Assembly (NCBI RefSeq): GCF_031085175.1
Contig: NZ_JAVHUY010000006.1
Location: 62,001 to 126,000 of the forward strand
DNA from: Phytohabitans maris
GTDB taxonomy: Bacteria > Actinomycetota > Actinomycetes > Mycobacteriales > Micromonosporaceae
Reading direction: 5' to 3'
DNA length: 64,000 nt
Shown here piece by piece: positions 7,043-15,424 of this stretch. A program made the position numbers and the translations under genes. The notes beneath the pieces are model-generated. The model saw only the letters and a list, made by a program, of their open reading frames with translations, searched no databases and had not been told where the DNA came from. Each line of letters opens with the position of its first letter. The stretch's first letter is position 1.

Positions 7043-8737
7043 TCACTCGGCGGGTTGCGCGGGCTGGGTGGGCTCGGGCATGCGCTGACCTACCACCTGG
7101 TCGTGGAAGGTCATGTCGCCCTGCCCGAAGTGGCCGACGCCGATGTTCAGGACCGAGGCCGCGCTCGCCCGGTACTCCGTGGTGTCCACGTCCCGCTCGT
7201 CCAGGAAGTCGAGCACGTGTGCGATCACCCGGCGCTCGATCAGGCGCTTGAACTTGAAGACGTCCTGACGCTGGGTGAAGTTGCGGAGCTTGTCCTTGGT
7301 GCCGATCTCGCGCACGCTCGTACGGGTGCCGTAGTCGTACCGGCGCCGGGACAGGCCCATCCGGGCGGCGCCGTGCGAGGCGCGTCCGAGGCGGGCCACC
7401 GACTGGATCAGGCCACCCGGTGCTCGCACGATCGTGCGCGGCGTGGCGGTGAGTCCACTTCGGAGCGCCCGCATCCACGCGCCGGGCCCGGTGCCACCCT
7501 CGATGTCCACGGTGCGGTACCACTCGTTGGGCGGGGCGAGGAAGGTGGTGGTGACCTCCAGGTACAACGACCGGCCCTGGAGCGCCACGTGGACGTGGAC
7601 CGTCGTCACGAGCGCGCCACGCCAGGAGACCACCTGGCAGGCCAGGTAGTGCCGGGCCGGCATCGTCGGATTTCGGATGATCTCCGCCATCTCCTCCGGC
7701 GAGGTCGTGAGCGTGCGGTGGCCCCACTCGCGGGCGGAGAGAAAGACCCGGTCCTCCACCCGCATGTCGGGGATCCGCTGCTCGGCCACGTCGGCGGAGG
7801 CCAGCGCACCGAGGTGCGTCCTGAGGTAGTCGACGAGGTCCGCCGCGCTGAACGGTGACTGCGCGAACTCGCGCTCCCCTTCGAGGGGCGCCAGGACGCG
7901 ATCGACGACGTTGTCGGGTGGCTTGCGAACCAGCCGCTGGGCGAAGCCCCACGTGCTCATCACCTCGCCGGACCCGATGAACGGCTCGAAGCCGCTGTAG
8001 ATCACCGTGTTGCCGTGTCGCTGCTCGTCTATCTGCCGCAGCCGGCTCGACGGCCGGACGGGCGGTGCCGGCCGCCCGAGGGTGAACTGCTCGATCCTCT
8101 TCTGGCGCCACAGTGCGTAGGCGGCCGGTACCAGCAGGACGACGGCGGCGAAGAGATAGCCCGCGCTGCCGCCGAGGGAGAGGGCGGGCCCGCCGTCATC
8201 CGGGCCGCCGAGAAGGGGCGAGGCGGTGGCGGAGACGACCCTGCCCGCGATGGCGGCCAAGCCGAGCCCCAGCATCGTCCATCCCAGGAGCAGGACGAGC
8301 CCTCGGCCCGGGCTCACGGTGGTGTCGACGGCCGTGCCGGCGCGCACCCGGCCGACGAAGTCGCGGATCAGCCGCCAGGCGGAACGCGCCGCTCTCAGCA
8401 GGATGAGTGTCGCGGCGAGCGCGACGATCGAGAGCCAGTTCAGGTACGCGGCCAGGCAGCCGGCGAGGACGATACCGGCGTCGCGGAAGATGGTCAGATC
8501 GCGTGCCCGCAGGCACTGGTCCAGCACCACCACCACGTCGAATCCGTAGGAGGGCGCGACGAAGCGCCTCTTCTGGTGGTAGACGTCGCGCAGGCAGCGG
8601 TCGCGGAAGTGGTCGTCCAGGTAGGCGCCCACGCAGAGGTGGCGGGTGGCGTCGGACATCTCGGGGCGGTCGAGCGAGGGCGCCGGCGAGATCGGCTCGA
8701 CGGGTGGCAGGAGGCGCTCCATCGTGCGGCGGGACAT
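7043..8737 (-). CDS. Multi-pass membrane protein of unknown function, C-terminal Gly-rich peptide shared with the next gene
   Basis: A 564-residue protein. Residues 1-85 are soluble. About four hydrophobic segments lie near 86-104, 106-116, 148-168 and 190-212. The rest is a long cytoplasmic region with the block HGNTVIYSGFEPFIGSG and a region starting PPNEWYRTVDIE. I recognise the YSGFxPFxGSG block from uncharacterised actinobacterial membrane proteins but know of no assigned activity. The last 34 residues hold NIGVGHFGQGD (531-541), continuing FxxxVxGQ to 551. That is the peptide found at the N-terminus of the nucleosidase-fold protein encoded next. AGGAGG lies 7 nt before the ATG. The two genes, 19 bp apart, form an operon. 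A membrane sensor with a cytosolic enzyme partner is a plausible reading. Confidence 0.82.
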   Translation of the reverse strand: MSRRTMERLLPPVEPISPAPSLDRPEMSDATRHLCVGAYLDDHFRDRCLRDVYHQKRRFVAPSYGFDVVVVLDQCLRARDLTIFRDAGIVLAGCLAAYLNWLSIVALAATLILLRAARSAWRLIRDFVGRVRAGTAVDTTVSPGRGLVLLLGWTMLGLGLAAIAGRVVSATASPLLGGPDDGGPALSLGGSAGYLFAAVVLLVPAAYALWRQKRIEQFTLGRPAPPVRPSSRLRQIDEQRHGNTVIYSGFEPFIGSGEVMSTWGFAQRLVRKPPDNVVDRVLAPLEGEREFAQSPFSAADLVDYLRTHLGALASADVAEQRIPDMRVEDRVFLSAREWGHRTLTTSPEEMAEIIRNPTMPARHYLACQVVSWRGALVTTVHVHVALQGRSLYLEVTTTFLAPPNEWYRTVDIEGGTGPGAWMRALRSGLTATPRTIVRAPGGLIQSVARLGRASHGAARMGLSRRRYDYGTRTSVREIGTKDKLRNFTQRQDVFKFKRLIERRVIAHVLDFLDERDVDTTEYRASAASVLNIGVGHFGQGDMTFHDQVVGQRMPEPTQPAQPAE

Positions 8738-8830
8738 CTGGCCCTCCTGGTGGGGGTGGCGGCGATCTATGCCAGGCTGCCGACGAAACCGGCTGGTGTC
8801 GATGGCGCGTGTACGTGATAGTGGCGGGCC

Positions 8831-9544
8831 ATGGGGACATCGCACGTCATCGAGACCGGCGGCTCGACGCTCCACGGCTACTTCTCCCGCGACTACCCGC
8901 CCGTCCTCACCGTGGACCCCGGTGACTCGGTGCGCTTCTCCACACTGGACGCCTTCTGGTTCGCCGGGCCGTACAGCGGCGGGAGCCTCGACGACCGGCC
9001 GCGCAGTGAGCACCACCGCGAGGGGTACGGGCACGCGCTCGTCGGGCCGATCGCGATCCGGGGCGCCGAACCGGGCATGGTGCTCGAGGTCCGCGTCGAC
9101 GCGGTCGTGCCCGGCCCGTGGGGCACCACGGTGGCGGGTGGCTGGCCGAGCGTCTTCAACCAGCGGTACGGCGAGGTCGACGAGCAGACCACCCAGGCCT
9201 GGGACCTCGACGCGGCGGCGCTGACCGGCCGCAACCAGTACGGCCACACGGTCGCGCTGCGCCCCTTCCTCGGCGTGATGGGCATGCCGCCGGCCGAGCC
9301 GGGGGAGCACTCGACGACGCCGCCCCGCGCGTACGGCGGCAACCTCGACTGCCGCGAACTGGTCGCGGGCAGCACGCTCTACCTGCCGGTACCGGTGCCG
9401 GGCGGGCTCTTCTCCGCTGGCGACGGGCACGCCGCGCAGGGCGACGGCGAGGTCAGCGGCACCGCGATCGAGTGCCCGATGGAGCGGGTCGAGCTGACGA
9501 TCGCGAGGACGGATCGCCCCGGTAGCCTTCAGGGGCGGCCGTAG
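8831..9544 (+). CDS. Acetamidase/formamidase-family amidohydrolase (short form)
   Basis: A 237-residue member of the FmdA/AmdA family, which hydrolyses formamide or acetamide to the acid and ammonia. The diagnostic block GDGHAAQGDGEVSGTAIE near the C-terminus, and the earlier GGNLDCREL and GHALVGPI segments, carry the conserved Asp, His and Glu residues of the metal site. It is shorter than typical members (about 300-400 residues), lacking some C-terminal sequence, so substrate range may differ. There is no signal peptide. Its last 16 bp overlap the convergent disulfide oxidoreductase gene. Confidence 0.87.
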   Translation: MGTSHVIETGGSTLHGYFSRDYPPVLTVDPGDSVRFSTLDAFWFAGPYSGGSLDDRPRSEHHREGYGHALVGPIAIRGAEPGMVLEVRVDAVVPGPWGTTVAGGWPSVFNQRYGEVDEQTTQAWDLDAAALTGRNQYGHTVALRPFLGVMGMPPAEPGEHSTTPPRAYGGNLDCRELVAGSTLYLPVPVPGGLFSAGDGHAAQGDGEVSGTAIECPMERVELTIARTDRPGSLQGRP

Positions 9545-10947
9545 GTCTCCAGCAGGCGCAGCCAGACCTCGTTGATCGTCGGGTAGGCGGGCACCGCGTG
9601 CCACAGCCGGTCGAGCGGCACCTGGGCGACCACCGCGATCGTCGCGGCCTGGAGCAGCTCGCTCACGTCCGGGCCGACGAAGGTGGCGCCGAGCACCACC
9701 TTGCGGTCCTCGTCGACGACCATGCGGGCGGTGCCCTTGTAGCCGTCGGCGTGGACGCTCGCCCCGGCCACGTATCCGATCTCGTAGTCGACGGCGCGCA
9801 CCCGGTAGCCGGCGGCGGTGGCCGCCCTGAGCGTCAGGCCGACCGACGCGACCTCCGGGTCGGTGAACGTCACCTGCGGCACCGCCTCGTGGTCGGCCGT
9901 CGCCACGTGCGTGCCCCACGCGCCGTCCGAGACCGGCCGCCCCTGCGCCCGCGCGGCGATCACGTCGCCCGCCGCCCGGGCCTGGTATTTGCCCTGGTGG
10001 GTGAGGAGCGCGCGGTGGTTGACGTCGCCGGTGGCGTACAGCCAGTCGAAACCCTTGACCCGCAGCGTGTCGTCGGTCTCCAGCCAGTCGCCGGGCGTCA
10101 GGCCGACCGTGTCAAGACCGATGTCCCGGGTACGGGGTGTGCGGCCGGTCGCGACCAGCACCTCCTGCGCGGTGATCGACTCGCCGTCGCCGGTCTCCAG
10201 CGTGACCGACTCCCCGGCGCGGCGCACCCGGGTCGTCCCCGTCTGGAGCAGCACCTTGGCGCCCGCGTCGCGGAGCGCCTCGGCGACCATCTCGCCGGCG
10301 AACGGCTCCATGCCGGCCAGCAGCCCGCCGCGCGAGATGAGCGTGACCTCGGTGCCGAAGCTCGCGTACGCGGTGGCCATCTCGGTGGCGACCACGCCGC
10401 CGCCGATGATGGCGAGGCTCTCCGGCGTGACCTTGGCGCTGGTCGCGTCGCGGCTGGTCCACGGGTCGGCGTCGCGGAGGCCGTCGATGTCCGGGATGAG
10501 CGGGTCGGAGCCGGTGGAGACGACCACCGCGTGGCGGGCGCGCAGGAGCACCTCGCCCCCGTCCGGCGTGCTGACCGTGACCTCCTTGGCCGCGGTGAAT
10601 CGCCCGTGGCCGCGGACGACCGCGATGCCCGCGCCCTCGGCCCAGCGGACCTGGCTGTCGTCGTTCCAGTCGTGGGTGAACGAGTCCCGCCGGGCCAGCA
10701 CCGCGGCCACGTCGAGGGCGCCGGTGACCGCCTCCCTGGCACCCTCCACCTGCCGCGCGGCGCGCAGCGCCTGGGCCGGGCGGAGCAGGGCCTTGGACGG
10801 CATGCACGCCCAGTACGAGCACTCGCCGCCGACCAGCTCGTGCTCCACGAGAGCGGCGGTCAGTCCACGCTGGACCGCACGGTCGGCGACGTTTTCACCG
10901 ACCGGCCCAGCACCCAGCACGATGAGGTCGTACTCTTTCGCAGCCAC
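9529..10947 (-). CDS. FAD-dependent pyridine nucleotide-disulfide oxidoreductase (Lpd/mercuric reductase type)
   Basis: A 472-residue class I flavoprotein disulfide reductase. Landmarks are the FAD-binding LIVLGAGPVGE (8-18), the redox pair Cys43-Cys48 in GGECSYWACMPSK, the NADP/NAD-binding IIGGGVVATEMA, the second FAD motif YATGDVN and the C-terminal dimerisation domain. The usual catalytic base lies in an HPTxxE motif. Here the matching place reads YPTINE, so the His is a Tyr. That substitution defines an actinobacterial subgroup annotated variously as quinone reductase or LpdA-like, so lipoamide or mycothione reduction should not be assumed. The start is a GTG. It is divergent from an ArsR-type regulator. 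Confidence 0.92.
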   Translation of the reverse strand: MAAKEYDLIVLGAGPVGENVADRAVQRGLTAALVEHELVGGECSYWACMPSKALLRPAQALRAARQVEGAREAVTGALDVAAVLARRDSFTHDWNDDSQVRWAEGAGIAVVRGHGRFTAAKEVTVSTPDGGEVLLRARHAVVVSTGSDPLIPDIDGLRDADPWTSRDATSAKVTPESLAIIGGGVVATEMATAYASFGTEVTLISRGGLLAGMEPFAGEMVAEALRDAGAKVLLQTGTTRVRRAGESVTLETGDGESITAQEVLVATGRTPRTRDIGLDTVGLTPGDWLETDDTLRVKGFDWLYATGDVNHRALLTHQGKYQARAAGDVIAARAQGRPVSDGAWGTHVATADHEAVPQVTFTDPEVASVGLTLRAATAAGYRVRAVDYEIGYVAGASVHADGYKGTARMVVDEDRKVVLGATFVGPDVSELLQAATIAVVAQVPLDRLWHAVPAYPTINEVWLRLLETYGRP

Positions 10948-11042
10948 GCCCGTGAGGCTAACCCCCGCCGTCGCGGATCAGGGAGACGGCGGGCGTGTCG
11001 GCCGGGGTGTCGCCCCCGCGCATCCTGACCGAGGATGGGTAC

Positions 11043-12023
11043 GTGTTGCGGATCGTGCTGACCCCGGGTGACCTCGCCAGAGTGCGGTTCGAGGCGGAGC
11101 CCGGGCCGCTGGTCGACACGGGCCTGGCCGCCCGCGCGCTGCGCCGGCCACCCGCCGCGCCGCTCGTCCACTGGCACGCGGCCATCCGGCCGGCGCTCGG
11201 TGAGCGGGCCGGCCCGCTGCTCGCGCTCACCCCGCCGGCGGGTCCGACCTGCTCGTTCGTGCAGCCGATCTGCGCCGACCTCGACGCGGGGCTCGACCTG
11301 GTGCGGGCCGCTCCGGCGCAGGTGATGCGGGAGGAGATCGCCGACCTGGTCACGCCGCCGACCGGCTGGCTGCGGCGGCTGGCCGGCGGTGACCGCGCCG
11401 CTCGGGCCGACCTCCGCGCCGCGGCCGCCCAGGTGTACGCGGCGGGCGTCGCGCCGGTGGCGGCACACATAGCCGCCGACCGCGAGGCCGACGTCTCGCG
11501 CCGCTCGGCGGAGCTTGGCGTCTCCGGCCTCGCCTCCGCCCTCCACGGCCTGCACCGCACCGTCGAGCTGCGCGGTCACGAGCTGCTGGTACGGCGGCCG
11601 TTCTCGTTCACCCACCGGTCCGACGGCGGTGGCATCGTGCTGGTGCCGTCGCCGTTCCTGGTCGACGAGGTGCGGGTCGTGGCCGGGCCGGGCCAGCCCA
11701 CCGTGATCTTCTACCCGACCGGCACACCGCTGCCCAGCCGCGACGGCGAGGCCCCGGAGGACGCGCTCGCCCGGCTACTCGGCGGCACCCGGGCGGCCGT
11801 GCTGCGCGCGGTCGGCACCGGCTGCGGCACGGTCGAGCTGGCCCGGCGGGTACGGTCCAGCCCGGCCACCGCCTCCGAGCACGCTGCCGCGCTGCGCGCC
11901 GCCGGTCTGGTCGCGACCACCCGCGCCGGTCGGGGTGTACGCCACTGGCTCACCCCACTCGGCGCCCAGTTGCTGCACCGCACCACTCGGCCGGCCTCGA
12001 GCACTCGGCCGCCCTCGCCATGA
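11043..12023 (+). CDS. ArsR-type winged-helix transcriptional regulator with large N-terminal domain
   Basis: A 326-residue regulator. The C-terminal 90 residues form an ArsR/SmtB-like winged helix (LGGTRAAVLRAV, CGTVELARRVRSSPATASEHAAALRAAGLV, then a wing RAGRGVRHWLTPLG). The N-terminal 200 residues are the domain found only with this type of actinobacterial regulator (DUF5937-like), with the motif RPFSFTHRSDGGGIVLVPSPF. No cysteine metal-sensing cluster is visible in the helix, so metal sensing is unlikely. The GTG at 11043 follows GAGGATGGG and gives the usual VLRIxLTPxDLARxRF opening, so it is preferred to the earlier ATG. It may regulate the divergent flavoprotein 95 bp away. Confidence 0.87.
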   Translation: MLRIVLTPGDLARVRFEAEPGPLVDTGLAARALRRPPAAPLVHWHAAIRPALGERAGPLLALTPPAGPTCSFVQPICADLDAGLDLVRAAPAQVMREEIADLVTPPTGWLRRLAGGDRAARADLRAAAAQVYAAGVAPVAAHIAADREADVSRRSAELGVSGLASALHGLHRTVELRGHELLVRRPFSFTHRSDGGGIVLVPSPFLVDEVRVVAGPGQPTVIFYPTGTPLPSRDGEAPEDALARLLGGTRAAVLRAVGTGCGTVELARRVRSSPATASEHAAALRAAGLVATTRAGRGVRHWLTPLGAQLLHRTTRPASSTRPPSP

Positions 12024-12087
12024 GCGAGGCGGCGGCCGGCCCCCGCCCGGGCGGGACGCGGCCGGCGCGTACCGGTGAGCGCCGGGG

Positions 12088-12723
12088 TCAGACGCGCCAC
12101 ACCTCCGCCTCGGCCAGGAAGGCCGACGACCCGGGGCGTTCGGGTGTGCCGCCGAGTTGTACCTCGCCGGGGAGCGCCCGCCCGCCGACCGTGATCGCCG
12201 CGGTGCGCATCGGCGCGAGCACCAGGCTCAGCGAGTGCGCGGTACCGGCCAGGTCGAAGTCGTCCGTGCTGAACGTGCGGCGGTGCAGCACGCCACCCAT
12301 CCGCACCCGCACGTCCCGGGCCCGCGCGTCGAGACCGGTGGCGAGGTCGAGCGTGACCTCCACGTCCGCGCGCCGCACCTCCGGCTCGGGCCACGGGACG
12401 CCCGCGACCTCGGGGAAGTTGCGGGTGAAGTACTGCGACAGCCAGTAGCCGAGTTCCCGGTCCGTCGCCAGCACCTGGACGCGGCCGTCGTGCCACACGA
12501 CGACCGCGCGGCCACTGCCGCGCTCCGACCACCGCACGATCCACACCGACGCGAACGCGCTGAGCTCCTCGCCCCGCACGAGGCTGACGCCGGGGTTGGC
12601 GCCGACCAGCAGTACCCGCCGGTCGGCCGGGTCGGTCGCCGCGGCCGCGGCGCGGCCGGGCAGGGCGACGGCTGCCGTCGCGGTCATTCCCGCGGCGTAG
12701 GCCAGCATGGTGCGACGTTTCAT
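12088..12723 (-). CDS. Exported protein of unknown function (twin-arginine-like signal)
   Basis: A 211-residue protein with an export signal MKRRTMLAYAAGMTATAAVALPGRAAAA (residues 1-28, split here only for description). It has an RR pair and an Ala-rich h-region ending in AxA. The mature part is beta-rich with no recognised domain, for example SVWIVRWSERGSG and VEVTLDLATGLDARARDVRVR, and it could be a small sandwich or binding module. The start at 12723 is chosen over the ATG five codons earlier because GGAGG lies 7 nt upstream. It is divergent from the thiol-quinone reductase gene. Confidence 0.78.
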   Translation of the reverse strand: MKRRTMLAYAAGMTATAAVALPGRAAAAATDPADRRVLLVGANPGVSLVRGEELSAFASVWIVRWSERGSGRAVVVWHDGRVQVLATDRELGYWLSQYFTRNFPEVAGVPWPEPEVRRADVEVTLDLATGLDARARDVRVRMGGVLHRRTFSTDDFDLAGTAHSLSLVLAPMRTAAITVGGRALPGEVQLGGTPERPGSSAFLAEAEVWRV

Positions 12724-12876
12724 CGGGTACCTCCACATGACAGCCGGTCACCCCCGTGTGGACCGGTTCTCGCCCGACACCCTGCGCGCCCCGGCCCGCC
12801 CGGCTCAACCATTTCGGCCGTCGCCGAAACGCCCGGGCGCGTTTCGGCGCGCGGGACGGCTGGGCAGGATGGAGGC

Positions 12877-13887
12877 ATGGCCTACGTCAGCTCCACCGGT
12901 GAGTTCACCCGCGACCAGCGTTACATCGCCACCCGCGTCACCGCCGACGGGCGGGACGGGTACCCGGTGGAGCCGGGCCGCTACCGGCTCGTCGTCAGCC
13001 GCGCCTGCCCGTGGGCGAGCCGGGTGGTCATCGTCCGGCGGCTGCTCGGCCTCGAGCCGGTGCTGTCGATGGCGGTCGCCGGGCCGACGCACGACGCGCG
13101 GAGCTGGACGTTCGACCTGGACCCGGGTGGGCGCGACCCGGTGCTCGGCATCGAGCGGCTGCGCGACGCGTACCTCGCCCGCTTCCCGGACTACGACCGC
13201 GGCATCACCGTGCCGGCGATCGTGGACGTGCGGACCGGCCGGGTGGTGACCAACGACTACGCGCCGATGACGCTGGACCTCTCGACACAGTGGCGGGCCT
13301 ACCACCGCCCCGGCGCGCCCGACCTCTACCCCGAGGCGCTGCGCGGCGAGATCGACCAGGTCAACGACGCGGTCTTCGGCGACGTCAACGACGGCGTGTA
13401 CCGGTGTGGCTTCGCCGGCGGCCAGGAGGCGTACGAGGAGGCGTACCACCGGCTCTTCGCCCGGCTGGACTGGCTGTCGGAGCGCCTGTCCGGCCGCCGC
13501 TACCTGGTCGGCGACACGATCACCGAGGCGGACGTGCGGCTCTTCACGACGCTGGTCCGCTTCGACCCGGTGTACCACGGGCACTTCAAGTGCAACCGGC
13601 AGAAGCTGAGCGAGATGCCGGTGCTGTGGGCGTACGCCCGCGACCTCTTCCAGACGCCCGGCTTCGGCGACACGGTCGACTTCGACCACATCAAGCGCCA
13701 CTACTACGAGGTGCACCGCGACATCAACCCGACCGGCATCGTGCCGGCCGGGCCCGACCTGTCCGGCTGGCTGGCCCCGCACGGGCGGGAGGCGCTGGGC
13801 GGGCGGCCGTTCGGCGCGGGCACCGCGCCCGGCCCGGTCAGCGACGCCGAGGCGGTGCCGCCGGACCACACGCCGCTGGCCGGCTGA
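12877..13887 (+). CDS. Glutathionyl-hydroquinone reductase family protein (Xi-class GST)
   Basis: A 336-residue Xi-class glutathione transferase relative (ECM4/YqjG/PcpF family). These enzymes reductively remove a thiol adduct from hydroquinones. The catalytic motif CPWA (Cys44 in SRACPWASR) and the family blocks VVTNDYAPM, NDGVYRCGFA and LVGDTITEADVRLFTTLVRFDPVYHGHFKCN are intact. Length is normal. Actinomycetes make mycothiol rather than glutathione, so the natural adduct is probably S-mycothiolyl, an inference from cell chemistry. GGAGGC precedes the ATG. A hairpin follows the stop. Confidence 0.93.
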   Translation: MAYVSSTGEFTRDQRYIATRVTADGRDGYPVEPGRYRLVVSRACPWASRVVIVRRLLGLEPVLSMAVAGPTHDARSWTFDLDPGGRDPVLGIERLRDAYLARFPDYDRGITVPAIVDVRTGRVVTNDYAPMTLDLSTQWRAYHRPGAPDLYPEALRGEIDQVNDAVFGDVNDGVYRCGFAGGQEAYEEAYHRLFARLDWLSERLSGRRYLVGDTITEADVRLFTTLVRFDPVYHGHFKCNRQKLSEMPVLWAYARDLFQTPGFGDTVDFDHIKRHYYEVHRDINPTGIVPAGPDLSGWLAPHGREALGGRPFGAGTAPGPVSDAEAVPPDHTPLAG

Positions 13888-13898
13888 GACCGCGCGCG

Positions 13899-13925
13899 GG
13901 CCCGCGCCGTGGGAGAGCGCGGGCC
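13899..13925. terminator. Hairpin between convergent genes
   Basis: Perfect 9-bp arms GGCCCGCGC and GCGCGGGCC enclose a 9-nt loop. It sits between the convergent stops at 13887 and 13942, so it can serve both transcripts. No U-tract follows, as is common in high-GC actinomycetes. Confidence 0.6.
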
Positions 13926-13941
13926 GGGGCGGCCGCCGGGG

Positions 13942-15081
13942 TCAGGCGTCGGGGATGCGTCCCACGCCCGCGCCGGTGGTGACCAGCGAGGGTACGGAGG
14001 CGGCGCTGTCCGGCGTGTAGGAGTAGTACGCGCGCGGGTCGGCCACGGTGCCGCCGCTCTCGCAGGTGCCGGATCGGACGAAGGCGTTGCCCCGCTCGGC
14101 GAGGCGGCCGGGTGCCGAGTCCGCGTACCCGCTCACGGAGTGGCAGGGATACGCCACGTCCTCGAAGTAGTTGGCCTCGACGAGCACGCCCGCGTTTTCG
14201 GTGGAGGCGACGCCGTAGAGGCCGATGCCGCGGTAGTAGTTGTTGTACACGTGGACCGGCTCGCCGAAGCGCACCCGCGGGTGGCGCTGGTTGGAGCCGT
14301 CGAAGTAGTTGTGGTGGTACGTGACCTTGAGGTAGCCGATGTCGTCCGGGTACGAGTCGGAGTGCCCGAGCAGCATGCTCTTGTCGGTGGCGTGGAACCG
14401 GTTCCAGGACACGGTCACCGCCGTCGACTTGCGCTTGACGTCGACCGAGCCGTCGAAGCCGGGGTAGAACTCGTTGTGGTCGATCCAGACGTGATGCGAT
14501 CCATTGTGGACGCTCACCGAGTCGTCCGAGGCGTCCCGGAAGGTGATGTTGCGGACGATGACGTTGTTGCCGGGGCGCGTGGTCGTACCCAGCTGGAAGC
14601 CGCCGCCGACGATCTCGGCGGTCGATCCGACGCCGATGATGCTCTTGTTCGCGACCACGGTGACCATGTCGTCGACCGCGATCCGCCCGGCGACCCGGAT
14701 GACGTACGGGGTGTTGGCGCCGGCGTACTCGGCCAGCTCCGCCGCGCTCGTGACGGTGACGGTGGGGCCGCCCGCGCCGCCGGTGGTGCCGGTCGCGTGG
14801 CCGTCCGCTTGGCCGGGCACCGGCGTGGGGCCGGCTGCGTCGGTGACCAGCACGCCGTCGAGGGTGGCACTGGCGGAGCCGTTGTGGCGGTAGGCGGCCG
14901 AGCCGTCGGTGACCACGGACCAGTTGCCGCCGGAACGGGTCCAGCCGCCGGTGCCGCCGGTGAAGTCGGCGCTGAAGAGCGTGGCGGCGTGCGCCGACGG
15001 CACGCCGACGACGGTGAGCGCGGCGACAACCGCGCTGCCGAGGGCCGCGGCGAGCAGCGCCCTCCGTCCTTTGTGGGGCAT
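13942..15081 (-). CDS. Secreted pectate lyase, PL1 family
   Basis: A 379-residue secreted enzyme that cleaves polygalacturonate by beta-elimination. A Sec-type signal ends at AHA (about residue 32). A short glycine-rich module of about 50 residues resembling a C-terminal-type binding domain follows, then the right-handed parallel beta-helix. PL1 landmarks are NVIVRNITF, HHVWIDHNEFYPGFDG with the Ca-binding Asp/His, and VTYHHNYFDGSNQRHPRVRFG, which carries the catalytic Arg. The stop follows IPDA at the normal end. AGGAGG sits 8 nt before the ATG. Upstream lies a LacI-like palindrome (15129-15142), suggesting substrate-controlled expression. Confidence 0.95.
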   Translation of the reverse strand: MPHKGRRALLAAALGSAVVAALTVVGVPSAHAATLFSADFTGGTGGWTRSGGNWSVVTDGSAAYRHNGSASATLDGVLVTDAAGPTPVPGQADGHATGTTGGAGGPTVTVTSAAELAEYAGANTPYVIRVAGRIAVDDMVTVVANKSIIGVGSTAEIVGGGFQLGTTTRPGNNVIVRNITFRDASDDSVSVHNGSHHVWIDHNEFYPGFDGSVDVKRKSTAVTVSWNRFHATDKSMLLGHSDSYPDDIGYLKVTYHHNYFDGSNQRHPRVRFGEPVHVYNNYYRGIGLYGVASTENAGVLVEANYFEDVAYPCHSVSGYADSAPGRLAERGNAFVRSGTCESGGTVADPRAYYSYTPDSAASVPSLVTTGAGVGRIPDA

Positions 15082-15128
15082 GGGCGCGCCTCCTGTCTCG
15101 CGGACTCAACCTGGTGGAAACAACGTTA

Positions 15129-15142
15129 GGAAAGCCCTTTCC
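15129..15142. promoter_or_regulatory. Candidate LacI-family operator upstream of pectate lyase
   Basis: GGAAAG-CC-CTTTCC is a 14-bp near-perfect palindrome 48 bp upstream of the pectate lyase start. It has the CG-centred, GGAAAG...CTTTCC form commonly seen before carbohydrate-enzyme genes in actinomycetes and bound by LacI-family repressors. Function is inferred. Confidence 0.45.
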
Positions 15143-15215
15143 CAAGGTCAAGCGAATCGACGTGCAGGAATGTTGCAGTCCGCGCCCCGGGCGTCTTTCA
15201 GACATGGTGTGCCCC

Positions 15216-15321
15216 GGTCGCGCCGAAACCGCGACCTCCGCTGCCGGCTCCGCGACCCAAGCCCACCCCGAGGTCGCCCGCCCGGCGGCGGCGCGGCGGT
15301 GACGTGTCGTGGACGCCCGGA
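15216..15321. repeat. Intergenic repeat, module C copy
   Basis: A partial copy of a dispersed intergenic repeat. Positions 15278-15321, the stretch beginning CGCCCGGCGGCGGCGCGG and running through GTGTCGTGGACGC, match 23735-23781 with only a few differences. The preceding CCTCCGCTGCCGG matches 23602 onwards. No coding function is visible. With the pectate lyase promoter it fills most of the 340-bp gap before the PIG-L gene. Confidence 0.55.
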
Positions 15322-15373
15322 CCCATGCGGCCGCCGGGTCCCCGGTGGCGCACCCGGCGAGCTGGTGAGGACG

Positions 15374-15402
15374 CTCTCACGGAAGTCTCAGCCCGGCCTC
15401 AT
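15374..15402 (+). promoter_or_regulatory. Triple response-regulator box, site 1 (PIG-L operon)
   Basis: Three heptamers CTCTCAC, GTCTCAG and GCCTCAT start exactly 11 bp apart (15374, 15385, 15396), a spacing typical of OmpR/PhoB-type response regulators binding one face of the helix. They end 22 nt before the GTG at 15425. The same arrangement precedes three other transcripts of this cluster. Confidence 0.65.
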
Positions 15403-15424
15403 GCCGCCCGCCGACGCTGAGCCC

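Noticed and set aside
12024-12087. GC-rich self-complementary stretch between convergent genes
   Set aside because: Arms such as CCCGCCCGGGCGGG are short and of a kind expected by chance at this base composition.
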